Origin: Cyanoderma ruficeps
Taxonomy: Eukaryota; Chordata; Aves; Passeriformes; Timaliidae
Assembly (NCBI GenBank): GCA_008694505.1
Contig: VZDJ01000041.1
Span: 4,978,417 to 5,042,416 of the forward strand
Reading direction: 5' to 3'
DNA length: 64,000 nt
Part shown: piece after piece, positions 39,601 through 54,600 of the stretch
Layout: the number at the start of each line of letters is the position of its first letter
Numbering within the stretch: the stretch's first letter is position 1
Program-made: the position numbers and the translations under genes
The notes under the pieces: generated by a model
Told to the model about the DNA's origin: nothing
The model's input: the letters and a program-made list of their open reading frames with translations, nothing else
The model's database searches: none

Positions 39601-42600
39601 CAAGAGGGGCCACAGCAGAGAAGCAGAAGAATATTTATAAAAATGACTAGTTGTGAGGCATGTGATGGAAGTGCAAACATGCAAAGAGACATACAGAAAG
39701 CGTGCACCAGGTCCTCAGGTAATGTAAATCAGCACAGCCCTGTCAGCTTCAATAGAGTTCCACATTTCTGAGCTGCAGCCTCCTCCCCACTCCCTTGGAC
39801 AGCCTAATGCTTCCCTGGGGCTGTGTGAACTGCGGCAGCCACATCCTCAGAGGTGTGGTTAGCATGGCTGCAGGTCTCACAGAGGTATCTGGCAGCAGCC
39901 CAGGTTAAGTAGTGTCTGCCACCCTGGGGAGTCCCTCCCTGGCACAGCCCCTCCTGCATTGCTAACACAGGGCCCCGAAGAACTGGCAATGGGGAACTGG
40001 CCCAGACAAAAAATAACCTGCTGAAAGATAATGGTTATTTCCAGCCAAATCAGGTCCCTAGCCAAGTGTACTCAATCCAACCACTCCAGCTGCTGCTCTG
40101 GCAGGGGCGGGGGAAGGTGCATGCATAGAAACCAGCAGCTGGAGTCAGGAGGAGGGCTGGGGCTGGCACTGAAAAAAAGTATATTAATCTAAATGCTCAG
40201 CTGGGTTTGTAGGAAAACACAAATCCTCTTTTTCCACTCTCCAGTATGTTCTCCTTAAAGCACAAGCAGTCAAAGGAGAGCAGGATTTCAAATGCAATTT
40301 CAAACTCTCTGAATGGATCAATCACTTTTAAATAAACATTTGCCTTCGCACTGCCTCTGGTGCTTTCACTGCCTTGTCCATCACTGTCTTTCCAAGATAA
40401 GGCATGTGGAAGAAAGCCATCTCCCAGGCAATTCCAACTATTTACCAATGTCAAATTAATGCACTTGGAAGCAGAGCAAAGAATTTCCTCTGTTCTTTCA
40501 CCAGACATAATGCTTTAAATGCAGATCAAAACCAGAATATTAATGCTCAGAAGCACATGTATTACAATCCCACGCGTCTCTGTGAAAAACAAGATGTATT
40601 TTGTGATTTTGTTTAAGAAACATCAGCTGAGCAGCTGAATTTAAGAGGTCCCTGTCTTTAGAGGTAAAAGTTAGGGTAGTTCTAATGAAACACTTAGAGA
40701 TAAGAACACAGTCACTATTTATAACAACGATGCATCACTCACAGAAAAGCAGAAACCAAAAAGTGTAGGCAGCAAATCTCTATGTACTTACTCATCAGTC
40801 AATTCTCTCTCCACTACTCATTTTTTTCCTAACACCTGCATGTCATAAGCAACCGCTTATGAAAAGATCACTCAGTTTTATGAAAAAATAAAAACATTTT
40901 GGTTCCATAAAGAATGAAGGGATAGCCTCGTGGTTAAAGGGAAGACCTACGATCAGAAGGTCAAAGGGCTGGCCCATGAGACAAATCATTTAGATTAGGT
41001 GCACACACACAGTCTATATGAATTCTGTAGAGAATTCAGTACCCAGATTCAGCAGGTACTTTGGCAGCACTAGTGACACTTCTTCCTTCCCAGTGATCCA
41101 GCTTGTGTGGATCCATCTCCAGTTTTGTCTACAGCCTGGAAATAAGGAATTTTTTTCTGAAAGTGTGAACTAGAGATTTACTAACACCCATGGATTTCAG
41201 TTCCTGGACTCATCCTCTAGCCACTTCTCTGTTATGCAGAAACTGGGTGGCACATCCTCCCCTTCCTTCTGCTACCCTGGCAGCTATGTTTCAGGAGAAG
41301 CTGTGATCTGGCTGCATAAAATGAGGAAGAGGTTTGAGACTCTGAAGCCTAGTTTCCCAGAGTTGCCTGTGACAGCAGAACTCAAACATGTTTTTAAGTC
41401 TAGGTAAGGTATTAAGCCCGAAATGTTCTCCTTTTTTTTTTTTTTTTTTTGCTGTTATTGGTCAGCTCACGTGTTCTAGCCCTCAGCATGCTGACTCCTG
41501 TGGAGTGACTAAATACAGCACACAGGGACTTTGGCATTTAAAGCAATGCTGATAACACTGCATCTAGAGGCAGGCACATGACAATTGAAGTGTTCACTGC
41601 CTCAGCACCCGCATCTGAAACACAAGTTCTGGCTGGTACCTTTTAACACCAATGGAGCACTAAGAAAAAAAATAATCAATCCAAATTCTGCATTACCTTC
41701 CTTTGTAAATGACTGCCTCCTCATTCATACCTCTGTTTTTTCTGCAAAGTCGTCTCATTTTAAATAAATTTCTCCCCCAGCTCAGAAAGCCTTAATAATG
41801 CTGACCTTCAGATGCTAACTAACCTCTGTTTTCTGCACAGTGGTCATCCCCTTGGAAGCAGGTGCACGGCAGTCATCCTGGAAAAAAATAAGCATTTCTT
41901 CATGTCAGGATAAAAAGAGACGGATTGCTGCTCAGATGTAAAAAAATACAGGGAAAAGGCATCACAGCGGACTCCAGTTTTCCCCAATAAACTTCACCTG
42001 GCAGGTGGTGACAGGAGAGACACGTATCCATTCACAGCTGGCACACTCACCCTTGTGTATACATCGTGAGCAGCTGGTAACACAGAAACAGAGTTTGTGT
42101 AAGACACAGGAACTCAATCTAGATTCAGTACAAATGTCGAATTTCAAGTGACAGACAAAAAGGCATAAACCCTTGGGAACAACCAAGCAAACATGTAATG
42201 GAATGGGTAAAAGTTCATTTACCTTCCAAGCCTACTGTTCTGCTGTATTTATTCTGAGAAGAAATTTAGTATGAAATACAACCTGTATTGAGATGCTGAG
42301 AGTCATCAATTTCAAAAAAAGCACGAAGCAGAGGAAACACTTTGGGTTACATTTTACTGTGATTTCCTCCAGTACATGAGTGGCCAGGTAGTACATTTTA
42401 ACCATAAAAGGGCAGAAAACCATCACTGATTATTTTCCAGCTTGTCTGAACTTCTGTTCTGTGTGTGTAGTGCTAGAAAGTATTGCCAGTTTGCTATTGC
42501 CTTCCTCTACCAAAAAATATGCCTGTTGGGAGACTAGTTTGTCCCTATCTTGCTTTGCAAATGCCTCTATCAATATGGAAGAGAGCCATGAGCAGCACAG

Positions 42601-45600
42601 TCCTTCTCCAAACATGCTGAAAAATTTAGAGGAAGACAGTTCCTTCCCCATGTCCCTCCAGGGACAGGGAAGTGATGTGCCACTTCCCAAAAAGCAGGAA
42701 TTTTATTTCATCCCAGGTGCTTATGAATTTGCCTTTTTGTGTAGAGGGGAGCATTCTGAATGGGAACACTGTAGTCACCTACAGCATATATTAGCCAGAT
42801 CTTTCTAAATATTAACAACCACCTATCATAAAGTGTTATCATAATGTTACATCATTCATGTACTGGGGATGAATGCTTCCTTTGCCAGCTCTCGACAAAG
42901 AGTCTGAAAAATAATGTGCAAAGAAGAATAGGTATTCATTATTCCTATTAACAGATTAGATGTTACTTTCTGGTTTAATTCTATTCATGTTACCTATGGA
43001 CCATATTTTAAATTCCATCTGGGTCTAATTTAAAACAGCTTCACGAAGTGATTTTAAAGAATCTCTTGACTTCTTTAATCAAGGCCTTAAACTGAGTACC
43101 AGGGGCCCACCTTTTACCCAAGGACAAAAAGAATTTTAATGTCATAGTGACATCCTTTATTATCTCTTCAGGCACTTGTCACAAATTCAGTCATTGTAAT
43201 GACTCTCCTACAGTTAGTTTCCACAGTCCCATTAAATAAGAGTCATCAAAAGAAGCAGCTTTTTAAGGGGGGGAAAAAAGAGGAGGAGGAGGAAGTGGGA
43301 CAAGAAAACAGATCTGACTATCTTTAGTGACATGTAGTTCCTTGATAAATACAAAAAAAAAGGGAATGATGAATGACTTTAGTCACTTTCCCACACACAC
43401 ACATCAACCCCACAATGAACTTTAACAAGAATCAGGCTCTTACTTTTTCAACTGAAATGTCTGTGTGATGTTCCAAGAGCTTGAGGACAGTGATGCTTCG
43501 AGAACTAGACAATCTGGAAAAATGCACATGTTAGGTATATGCTGGATATTACAAGAAATAACTGTTTTAAAATAATTTGAGTTGAAAACTCAAAGTAGCT
43601 GCTCTGTACTTGGCATGCACTTTCTCTCATACATTCACTCACACTTTTGACTGATAAAAATAACCAGATTTTGTCCTTCCACAGCACTCCTCAGCTGAGT
43701 TGTGCCAATGCTCTATACACACATATTAAGCTTGATGCCATCACCACATGGCAAATAAAAGTAATGTTATTGTCAGGATATAGATAAGGAAATGCTACCA
43801 TGAAGCAGGGATATAAAATCATCTCTTAAAAACCACACAGTGATATATACTGTGGTATAACAAGACCCTGAATTCAAGTCTTCTAACACAACAGACTGTT
43901 CTAATGCAAGAGACCCCACCATACCATACTTGTCTCTCTTTCTGTCTCACAGACTTGGTTTCAGAGTCTCCTTTTGTAATCTATGCAGTAGCAATTTTCA
44001 CCCTATTTAAATCTTTTATGATTGCATGAGTCAATTTGCCATTATTTCAGCTAGCAATTACTATACCAACAATTCACTGGCAGCTGTGGTATGAAAGAGT
44101 ATCTTCTCTTATGAGCAGAATACCACATCGAACAGTAGAATTAGATATATACCACTTAAGCCATGGTCTCTTTCATCTGTGTGCCTGCAGATGTGTAGTC
44201 TGTGAAATGAATGGCTGCCTGAGATCAAACAAAACCCATGTCTGCAGACTTTTCTGAGTTCTCTACGCTAGAAAGTAGCTACCTTTTCAATCCAGAAAAG
44301 TTACACAGATTTTAAGTGTATCTATCTTGCAAAGGTAGAGAAACCTTGTCTTTATCACAGGCTGGCTTGTTCGGATGAAAGGCAGCTTTGGCTACATCTA
44401 CACTGTTAATGTAGGTATCTCCTACCTCCACATGGCAGCATGGCACTCGGTGCTCCTTCAAAGGTTGTCTGAACTGCTTGTTAGAAATGGCCCTTGGGAC
44501 CACTCATATGTTCAAACACCTGACTAAATGGATAGCAGAGTTTGACTCTAATTGCATGTTTATGCTTAAAGATGTGTGTGAGTGCAGACAGACATTCTGA
44601 AATCCTTCATCAAACACCTATTTGCATCTCCAGAAATCTATTTATCAGAAGAAATCTGATGTGTTGACATACAATTGCCTAAATCAATATATGAGAAATG
44701 TCTCAAACCATGAGCTACAGAAAAAGTAAAATACTCCTAATATTTTACTAGGAGTAGTAAGTAAAAGTAAGGCATTTAGCTCCTTCTGGCAGAGACTGTC
44801 TTTTCTTTTAAGCTTGCATAAATACTTTAAAAACAACACTGTCAAGTATGCTTTCCTGATTCTGTCTGTGTTGAAATTAATGGAACCTATTATTTTCTGT
44901 ATGGTCTAGGCTGACCTTTTAAAATGCATTAGACTGCACTGACAAGCAGGCATTTTCAAAATGTTTTTTTTCCAGGAAATGATACCTAAAGGAGTTTTGC
45001 AAGTGCATCCTCTTGTGAAACTGAGGTCATTTTACAGGAGATACCATAAATAGTCAATGTTACTTCATATTTGAGTTATCCACTAAGACATCTCAGCTCA
45101 TAGGAATATGTGATGGCAGTATACTGGCAGGCACAAGCTAACTTCACAGCCCTCTGGATAACACTGCCAAAGGCCTCATTTTCGGTACAAAGCATAGGCA
45201 AGGTGAGCCGGCTTCCATAACAACTGTTCTCCGAAAACCTGCTAATGGAATTAACAGAAAGCTTTTGTCTGTGAAGACACAGAACCAAACTATATAGTCC
45301 ATAATTACAAGAAAACATGGCTTTTGGGACTGGGTCAAAAAAGGACATTTAAAAAATGACACTCTTAAAAATCCAGAGTTTATTAAAGACAGCTTAATAG
45401 ATCAAAATGCTCATGAATATCACTCCAGCTGTCACCTTCTAGTGACAGTCTTTCCTTCTCAATTCCCAGTGCTGGACAGGAACTTGACACAACATTTCTG
45501 TGATGCTGGAGGAGTTTTTCCCATACAGCCTCCTGAGATTCAAATATTCCAAAGAACCTTCTTCAGGGGCAAGGGTCCCTGAGAGAGAGAGCTCTTTATA

Positions 45601-48600
45601 GCACTGAGCTCTCTGGAACAACAGATCCTTGAAAATACTTGGTAACATTTCATTGCTCTTCCTACACCAAGGTTTTGTAAGGGAATCAGATTCATGCACA
45701 GTATTCCATGTCCTTTGGGCTATATTATTGAGGAAGAGCTAGAGGCAAGGTATTTGTTTGAATTTTCTGTTTCCTCTTCAAGACACTTAAGAACATGTGG
45801 GCATCTTTGTGTTTGCTCTCTGTTTATTAGTTTAGATTAAAACTCTCTTTTACATTCTAACATAAGCAACTTTAAGAAGGCCAATCTCTGTTAAAAAAGC
45901 TTTGTGGTTCTATAGACTCTTGAAGAAATGCAAGGGGGACATTGCCCTACTACTAGTCAAGTAAGACCCCACTGTGAAGGATTATGATCTGACCTTTGAG
46001 ACCAAAGCCTAAAGAACAGCTCACAAGTCTAGACATTCAGTAATTTACCACCTTGTTCTAAAACTTGTAGCTGTCCATTAGATACACAAACCAGATCAGA
46101 AGCATCACGCATCCAATACAAACTGATCAGGTATCTAACTCTGAGAACCATTGGTAAACAAAGTAGTTTAAGAATTATTGCAAAATGGTTCAACCAGTAA
46201 TTCAGAAGGATGAATGAAATCAAGTCAGAAGCATGTATCAACGTAATTGCCCCTGAACCATCTATTTTTCTGCTGATTTTCTACATTGCACAATAACTTT
46301 CTCATAGTGTCTTAGTCAGGTTGAAACAGTTAATTAAATGTTAAGATTATTTATTGTACAGACATTCATAATTAGAGTCTCCTCTTACTTATGCTAGTAC
46401 AGTTTCTTGCAAAAACAAATTCTGTTTGCAGATTAGAGAAGAGTTAAGATGGACTAATTTGTCAAGGCAAAGCACTAGACCAACACTGCTTCCATTGCTC
46501 CAGCCAGTTTGATTGTCATTGCATCTATCTTAAGTTTCCTTAGACAGTTATTAATCGCACAACGTAAATAAATATTCTAATGCTAAAGCACAGCACTGCC
46601 ACAGGCTCAACTGAAGAAGCTGCTTCCAGCCACAGGGTGATGTGTATTATTACTTCTACAAAGGATTCAGTATTAACAAAACTTCAATCATCAAGAACAC
46701 TGTGAGTATACTGAAATCACTCGACAAAATATGAATTATTTTTTCTTCAATGACATTTAATAAGAAGCATTATGTACTTTCACACTCACTAGGCCTGTAT
46801 TTATGCAGTACTCCCCAGTATTGAAGGACAGTCAATAAGCATTAAATACATGTAATAGTAAAACATACCGTTATCGGTTATCCTCAGGTTGGTTAGATTG
46901 CAGAAACAGGATGAATTTTTCAGCACTACATTTTCATAAAATATTTCAACAGCTGTTACAATTTTTATCATACAGAAAGTAAGTGTTTTGCTTACATTTG
47001 CAGTCACAACTACCTATAAAACAATAAAAACAAGAATACAACAGGGAGGGGTTGTTATACTTGCTAAGTCGCCACCTTGTTTTTACAGAAAACAACAAAC
47101 TATGAAACGCACAAAACTAAAATTTTTGTGGTGAAAGCAGACAATTCACTACGTAAACTCTCAAAGGAGAGTGACTCTCCCAGCTGAAGAAGCAATACAG
47201 AAAGAGTTCTGAAAGTAACAGCATTGCTTACTTCCAGAAATTAAATAGACCTGTATGACGTTAGCAAGCAATCTTAAATAATTTTGGATTTTAAAACTAG
47301 AATTTTGCTGCGTTATATGCTGTTATATTCCTTTAAAAATGTTTAAGTAAGAATCTTCACAGAGAAAGATCGTTTGCATCCATAACCAAAGAGTACTTAA
47401 TTACGATACAGAACTTGTAATGAATTATCCTTTGTTTCTGGCTGAGAGTGCTTTACAAATATGATTACATTAGTGTATTCAATCAGGAAATCAGAAACAA
47501 TAGCGTGCAGATTAAGTGGCCAGTCACAATAGTTGATAATCAAACATTCAAGGCTGCATGTGCTGCAAACAGATATAAAGACTAATATCAAGCACTTAAG
47601 AATTTATGTTAGCATATGTGTCCCAGTGAATGTTTTCTAACTTGTTACAAGGCTCAGAACTTCCACACTGCACTTGATATACAGTTACTGGAAATATTAA
47701 AATAGCTGATACAGTGATACAATGGAAACATCGCCTGAGTTGGCATAGTGAATATCTGAATTTTTTACTTAACATCATGAAGTATAGCTTCAGGATACGT
47801 TTCATAGGAGAGGAGGGGAACATCTATCTAGTTCACACATTCAGTTTACTGAGCTTTCCAAGATATTTGCCAGTTGTTGGGGTAAGAGGAACTAATATAT
47901 GGAACATGGTGACAAAAGAAGACAAGCTGCAATAAGCAACAAAATTACATATTTTAAGTCACAATAAACAAACACACATAAAACTGGGTGTACATACCTG
48001 ATATTTGGCAGGGAAACTTAGCAGGATTTTCAGATCTTTATCAGGTGCATGTGAAATGTTATACCAACCATTTATGCTGTTTGAATGTGTACAATTTTCT
48101 TTTAATGTGCACCTAAAAGTATACATAAAATTATACTAGCCTCCTTATCATGTCTTTGACTTCAGACACTGTACTTCAACTTATTTAAAGTTATTGATTT
48201 TTTCAGGAACACTATTGATTTTTTTTTTTACAGGAATATGGTTATAACTGCAAAAAGCTTCAGGAAAACAATCAGTAAAATCTTCTGCTTATCAAAACTA
48301 ATTACAATGATTGATAGATGCTCGAGGGTTTTGATTTAGTCAATGAGACTCAAGCAAATATGAGATGCTTGGCCAGTAACAGTGGAATTGGTAGCCTGGG
48401 ATGGAATTCATCATCCCCAACTTGACTGCTTCATTGTACAGCTCTAGATCTGATCCCCCCGCTGCCCCCCAGCCCCCTTCTACACTTTTTGGGGAGAAAT
48501 ATGTTCTTTAGAAATACCTTCTTTTAGAAATACAATTCACCTACCCTGTTTTGGACACTCACACAAAAATGAAATGAACCACACTACAGAAACTGCTTGT

Positions 48601-51600
48601 TCTCTTCAGAGGGTATAAGAAAGGATGGGAACTGAAATGTAGAGCTATACTACAAATGTGCATAGTTGAGGAGATGCATCCTCTTCCCTAATCTTCTTTG
48701 TCACCCACTGATATGAATGGTAATCCTTCCCTTTTTTGTCAGTGCACTTAGTTAAAAACACCAGATTTGAAAAGGTTCAAAATAGATTTCTCTGTCTACA
48801 AACACAAAATGAATTGCATAATTAGGATAGCTCAAAGTAAATACAAATGTCAGAGAAGCCAAATTGTAGGAAACAAACTGTGCAACAAAAAATTAAGGAC
48901 GAATAAGGAAATGCTGGGTTACATAAGTACTACAAAGATTACACATATTAAAAAGATTACACATGTTATAAGAAGAAGACAACACAGGCATACAAAATAG
49001 ATGTTTGAACAATCAATGAGTTTGAAAGATGAATCCCTAAAATACAGTCTGCTGTTGACAGTTAATGAACAATTCATAAATTAAGCAATTTAAACACCTC
49101 CAAGTCATTTCATACAGTTAGCAATTAAAGACAAGTGCTAACTGAATATATCTTAATATAATACTAAGATTGAATATTTATAAATAAATGTAACATTTAA
49201 TAGTTTTAATTCTACTGTTCTACCAAATGTAGAAGATGTATAGCTTCAATCCTACGAACAGTGACATCTGCCTAAAAGAACTATTCCTCCACTAGAAACT
49301 GGAAATGAGTTAGCATTTGCAAAGTATGGGCCTTCTTCATAAAGAGCTCACTGTAAACACATCAGTCACAAACAACATGTTTTCTCTCCAAAATGAAAAA
49401 CATATTCAACAAAAAAACGTCCACCACATTCCGAAATGCCAAAATTAACCTCACGAATCTTAGGAACCATAGAGTCATCTCTGCAGATCAAGATGTTGGC
49501 AGCTGGAATACAGTTAAGCACAAGGTCACTTCCTTTGTGGTCTACTCAGGAAACTGAGTTCCTGCTGCACAAGAACCCAGTGGGGCTCTGCATCTGAATA
49601 TATTCAGATCATAATGATACTGTAATAAATTGGGACTATACATGCCTGACGTATTTCAAACTGCCTGAGCTAGGGCAAATTTCAGTCTCATTTATATCTC
49701 TCTTTACCCTACTGAGCTCACAAAGTTCCATCAGCACCACAGTTTCAGAGCCACAGAAGATGGGATCCGTCATCAACAGATGTGCATAAACCACATTCTC
49801 AGATACGTACAGGGAGGTAAATCGCACTGGCAACGAGGAAAGACGAAAGACATTCTACAGTTTCTGACAGGGTGAGGATTACAATGGTAAAGGTGCAAGG
49901 CAACACACTTGCAGTACATGGCACTAAATAAGCGTATGCATTTCAGTGATGCTAATATTGAAATACTAAAAAAGAAAACTGTTTATCAAGTTGAATATTT
50001 ATAACTGTCCCAGGAAGAAGGTGCTTGCTTTCTTAGACTGCCTGAGGAACACAAGCAGTGAACCTGTTTCCCTCATCTGCAATGAAGAATCTTAGAGTTT
50101 AATTGCAAAACCAGTAATGCCACCAGGGTCTTTCTGTGAAGGGAAAATGCATCTTTTGTTGCTCTAAAAGCTGACCTTTAACACTCTAACAGTGTGCTGT
50201 GGAGAACAGTCATTTTCATAGGAAGCAGCCACATCTAACGCCCCTCAGCACAAATTCTCAAAATTGCCCTGCAAAGGCCAAGAGCAAAATAATTCCACTC
50301 ACCTGAAGATGAAATTATTCTGCAATACCCCTGTTTTTAGAGAATTGATATCGATTGCAAGTACTTTGAATGAATATAACAGAAAAATATTATTTGTGAA
50401 CAACATGATTCTGAAAATTAGCACACAGACAACTAAGTCTGGCTTTCCTGGAAAGGTAAACAGGACCTTATACATGTATGAAGGTATAAGGCATGAAACC
50501 CTTGGATCAGATTTCAGACATGCATAGATATGTGTACAGAGAAAAGCAGAGTCAAGATTTTGTTTTAATATTCCACAGCAAACTAGTTCTTTATACTACT
50601 AAATATTTCTCTACACAATTGGAACTGAGTTCCTCTTATTTCACTATGATAACACAATACTTATGCGTACTGCTTCACTCGTATTTACTTAAGTCTCTAC
50701 TTCACTAATCCTTGTTAACTACAGATCCTAACATACTTGCCTTCTCTGTCCTGCTAAAGCATACTGATTTCCTCATGCAATGAGAACATGCTTTCAGAGA
50801 AAATTGTGGCTTCCTTCTTTCTCCAGTGTACCAACCCCAGAATGAAGTCCACAGACGTCCCACACATTGACTACATTCAAAAGTAACTCTGGTCATGTTA
50901 GATATTTATTGTGTTGTTTCCATATGGAAAATGCATGTTAAACATCAATACCTTGTATTGGAATTGTATTTCAGCATAATTCAGGGAAATCTGATTCATC
51001 TACAGAAAATCTGTAAATATTAGGAGAAATCACGCAATACTATGACTAACTAGTTTGAGTGATAGCAAGTGAAAAGGAGAATTAATATATTTGTCCCTAT
51101 GGAAGAAAGAGTAGAAATAGGGACAGTAGAAACATTTTGTTTCATTTTGTTTTCACTTGCAATGAGATGCACACGTTTTTTCATTAAAGGATTGGATTTT
51201 AATTCATACTGTCCTTAAAATTAAGCACTAGCATTGCTAGTAAATTCTATGTAAAGCTGGAGTGTGTATTTTATTTTACAAAAAATTTATTTCCCTGTTA
51301 AAGTAGAAAACATATAATTTATCTCAAAATTATTATGGAATACATTGTTTTAGTGGACACATACGGACTTTGACTAAAATACTGGCTAAAAACATCTTCT
51401 TCTTTTCCTAAAGTTTCACTTAGAGGTGTCTCTTCACAAAGGCAAATATTTAATGACATTAAGTATTTAACAGTCAAAAATGATGTGGGTGTTGAACAGG
51501 ATTCGTATTATAGTAATTAATTTTTTTCCAAAAGAGTAAATTATTTCTGTTTCAATCAAATGGAAACTTTTGGTGATTCCCCTCATAAGCAGGGGATTTA

Positions 51601-54600
51601 CTGAGTAATAAGAGTTATTCACAATTTCTTTATAAGGTAATTAAAAGCCTGAAAAGCTTAGCACTGTAATATACACAGCTTCTAAGGGAGCAAAAGAACG
51701 TTTGCAGAAAACACATTACAGAATAAATACCTACTCTCTTCCAATAACTATCTTTGCATATACAAAGTTGCAGATCTTCAGCAAAATCATGCTAACACCA
51801 AATGGGTAACAAACAAAAATGAGCAGTATTAACCTTCTAAAAGAGGGTACTAGTGGAATTCCTCAAAAATCCATCTCATAGGCACTTTAATTTAAGATTT
51901 TAATCACTGGTAAATTGGCATAAAAGAAGGTTTACACTGTTGACATCTGCTGATGATACAAAGCTGGGAACATTAACATGCAAAGGAAGATAAGAATATC
52001 ACACAGGAAAACTTGGATAACCTTGAAATGGAATGACATTTCAAAGCACCAAGTACAAGAACATCTACCTACAGCAATAAAAATCTCACAACCCATATGT
52101 GTTATAGACTGGAAACTGGAAACTCCTCAGTTGGAAATACAACAAAGAAAGACAAGAACCTGGGGGCATTATTTGATCATGGATGATTGTGGCCTATCAA
52201 CGTGATGCTGTCATGAAAAAGACATTTGTGATCTCAGAACACACTAAGATGCTTCCTGGACAGAGTGATTAAACAACATTAAGCAAGACATGGCTGAAAT
52301 CTCTTCTGGAACACTTTCAGAATCCTGATCATTCTTATTTTGGAAGGATGCATAAATTTCACAGAAGGATTCTTGGAGTGGAGGTAAGAAAGGAGTGTCT
52401 CATGTGAGAGGACCTCAGTGAAATTCACTGTTTAAGCACACCAAAATGAAAGCCCAGAGAGAGAGAGAGAGAGAGACTGCTTTCACAAAAACATTGAAGA
52501 GGTGAGTGTGAAGGAGTGGGGGGGTGGGAGGGGGGACTTATTCAGGCAAAGGTGACATGAACACCAGAACAAGTAACTATAACCTGTCCATAAACATACA
52601 CATGATGAAAATGCGCAGACATATTTTTACCAGAAAAAAATGAGACTGCCAGGAAGCTGCAGAACCAGGGTAGGAAGGACAAAAAGCCTACCTAAATTTA
52701 GGATGGTCTTTTGCAAGTTTTCAGTTTTACATGATGTGGTTGCTTGCAATTGCTAAGACTAGGCCTGACGACCCAGGAATTTTTCCAGCCCAGGCCCCAG
52801 ATGTAAAATAGATTTCAAACCTGCTTCAAAGTAAGTGTCAAAATTAATGATTCAAATGTGGGAATGAAGTATTTAGAAAGAAATTCTCCTTTGGCTTAAA
52901 GCAAAGTCAGTGGTTCCAAAAAACGAACTATCAATACTGAAGACAATGAAGCACTCTTTTCTCATTCTCACATACAAGAGATATTAGCTATTAAGATGTT
53001 TCAAGCACAAGTGTACAATTTTATCTCTCAATCTGGAAAACAAAAATATCTCTTCTAAAAGCAAAATTATTTATTATTCTTAGCCCAAGATATATTTAAT
53101 GGATAGATCTCAAAAATCTGAGGGTTACATAGTCTTTCAAAAGTGCGGAGCTCCCTTTCACATGACAAGAAAGTGCCTCACATTTATGGCTATGACTGAT
53201 TCCACAAAAAATCAGTAGATACAATCTTGATGTTGAATAGCCCCAAGCCATTCAAAATGTACACTGACTAATAATGCTCTACTTTTATATGACAGTCTAA
53301 AATACTAAAAGATACCTTCGACTGAAAGAACACCACCCACAGTAGGGGTCCTTTGCAGATAAGCATTCTTGCTCAGAAGCAAATCTACCGCAATTTGCAA
53401 CTGGTACTCTTCTCACCTGAAACCAAAGAATGCAAAAACACATTGAATTAATAAAGCCTCCATAAACAGGGAACTTGAAGGTTACCATTAAAAATCTGAC
53501 AGCAACCAAGCACAATCCCTCTGGGGAAGTCTCCTTATGGATTCCCCTCTGCCAGAAGACCTTTGGATAGAAATATGCAGCCTATTTTGCACACACTGTA
53601 TTTTGCCATCAGATAATTAAACACCTCTGACAATAAAAATTTGGTTCTACTACTCAAAGGCCAGCATGGGCAGATTAATGCAAGAAAGACTGATCAGCAT
53701 AGTGAATTACAGATAATAATAGAAAGGAGGTATATTTTACAAATAATGTTCTGCTTAGCAGAACACCATTTTCCTCTCCTCAGAATGGAGATACTTAAAT
53801 GATTGATGAAGGTGCATCCAAAAATGCATGCACATAACAAAATGCATCTGTGTTTGCATCACCATGTCAGGTTACTGCATGTGCACACTAGAACAAACGC
53901 ATGCAACTGCTCAGCATGCATGAAAATGCCATTTCAGTAAGTAAATGTAGATAATTGTGGCTATATTGTATGTATCTATACTTGTACATTCAGCTTGAAT
54001 ATCCTAGCCAGCCATTTTCAGAAAAGGAAAGGAAAAAGAAAAAGAGAAAGCTGATTACAAATACTGATACAAATAATGTGATTAATTACAATGTGAATTA
54101 ATGATCTTAGTAAGAAAAACTAATTCAAACCATATTTTACAAATCTGCAAGAATTAGAAGTTCTTATATTTGTCAACAGAAACAAGGAAACACTGCTTCC
54201 TGCAAAACTATATTTACTGTTTTTTCCATCCATATATTGTAAAATTCAATTTATCTGAAGGTGTGTGAGATAATCAATTCCGAAACCAGTCATAATCCTA
54301 GACTACTACCAAGTTAAAGGAGACAATGTAGAAGCCTTATTTCAGCTCCAAGAGATGATCAGAGAAGTGCATTTATTCCTAAAAGCTGCTATTCCTCTAC
54401 AACAACTTGGTCTTTTACCAAAGCTAAAGAAAATTCAAGTCTTACTTTGAATATCTATGTATACTTTAGACTAAGATTTCGATTCCTTCTATATTTGTGA
54501 CAGATGTTTTACATCAGTCAGGGGTTCTCCTACCAACTAACTCCTGCTCTATAACAGCAGGGTAAACACTATGTTCACTGAGAGAAAAGTGATTTTATTG

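Larger units (their letters stand above)
48113..53315. other. Intron 4
   Basis: 5.2 kb, donor GTATCT. It holds a decayed CR1 fragment (about 51,840-52,430, antisense), a (GA)n run and a G-rich cluster. A short direct repeat (AAAGATTACACAT, twice) lies near 48,933 and 48,952. The remainder is AT-rich unique sequence. Confidence 0.84.

Noticed and set aside
41432..41450. T19 run as the tail of a minus-strand processed pseudogene
   Set aside because: No gene-like body, polyadenylation signal or target-site duplication was visible next to it.
43444..43513. Alternative frame through exon 7 (reading [16 protein letters not shown])
   Set aside because: It is open across the exon but does not fit the phases of exons 6 and 8; the other frame gives an unbroken join.
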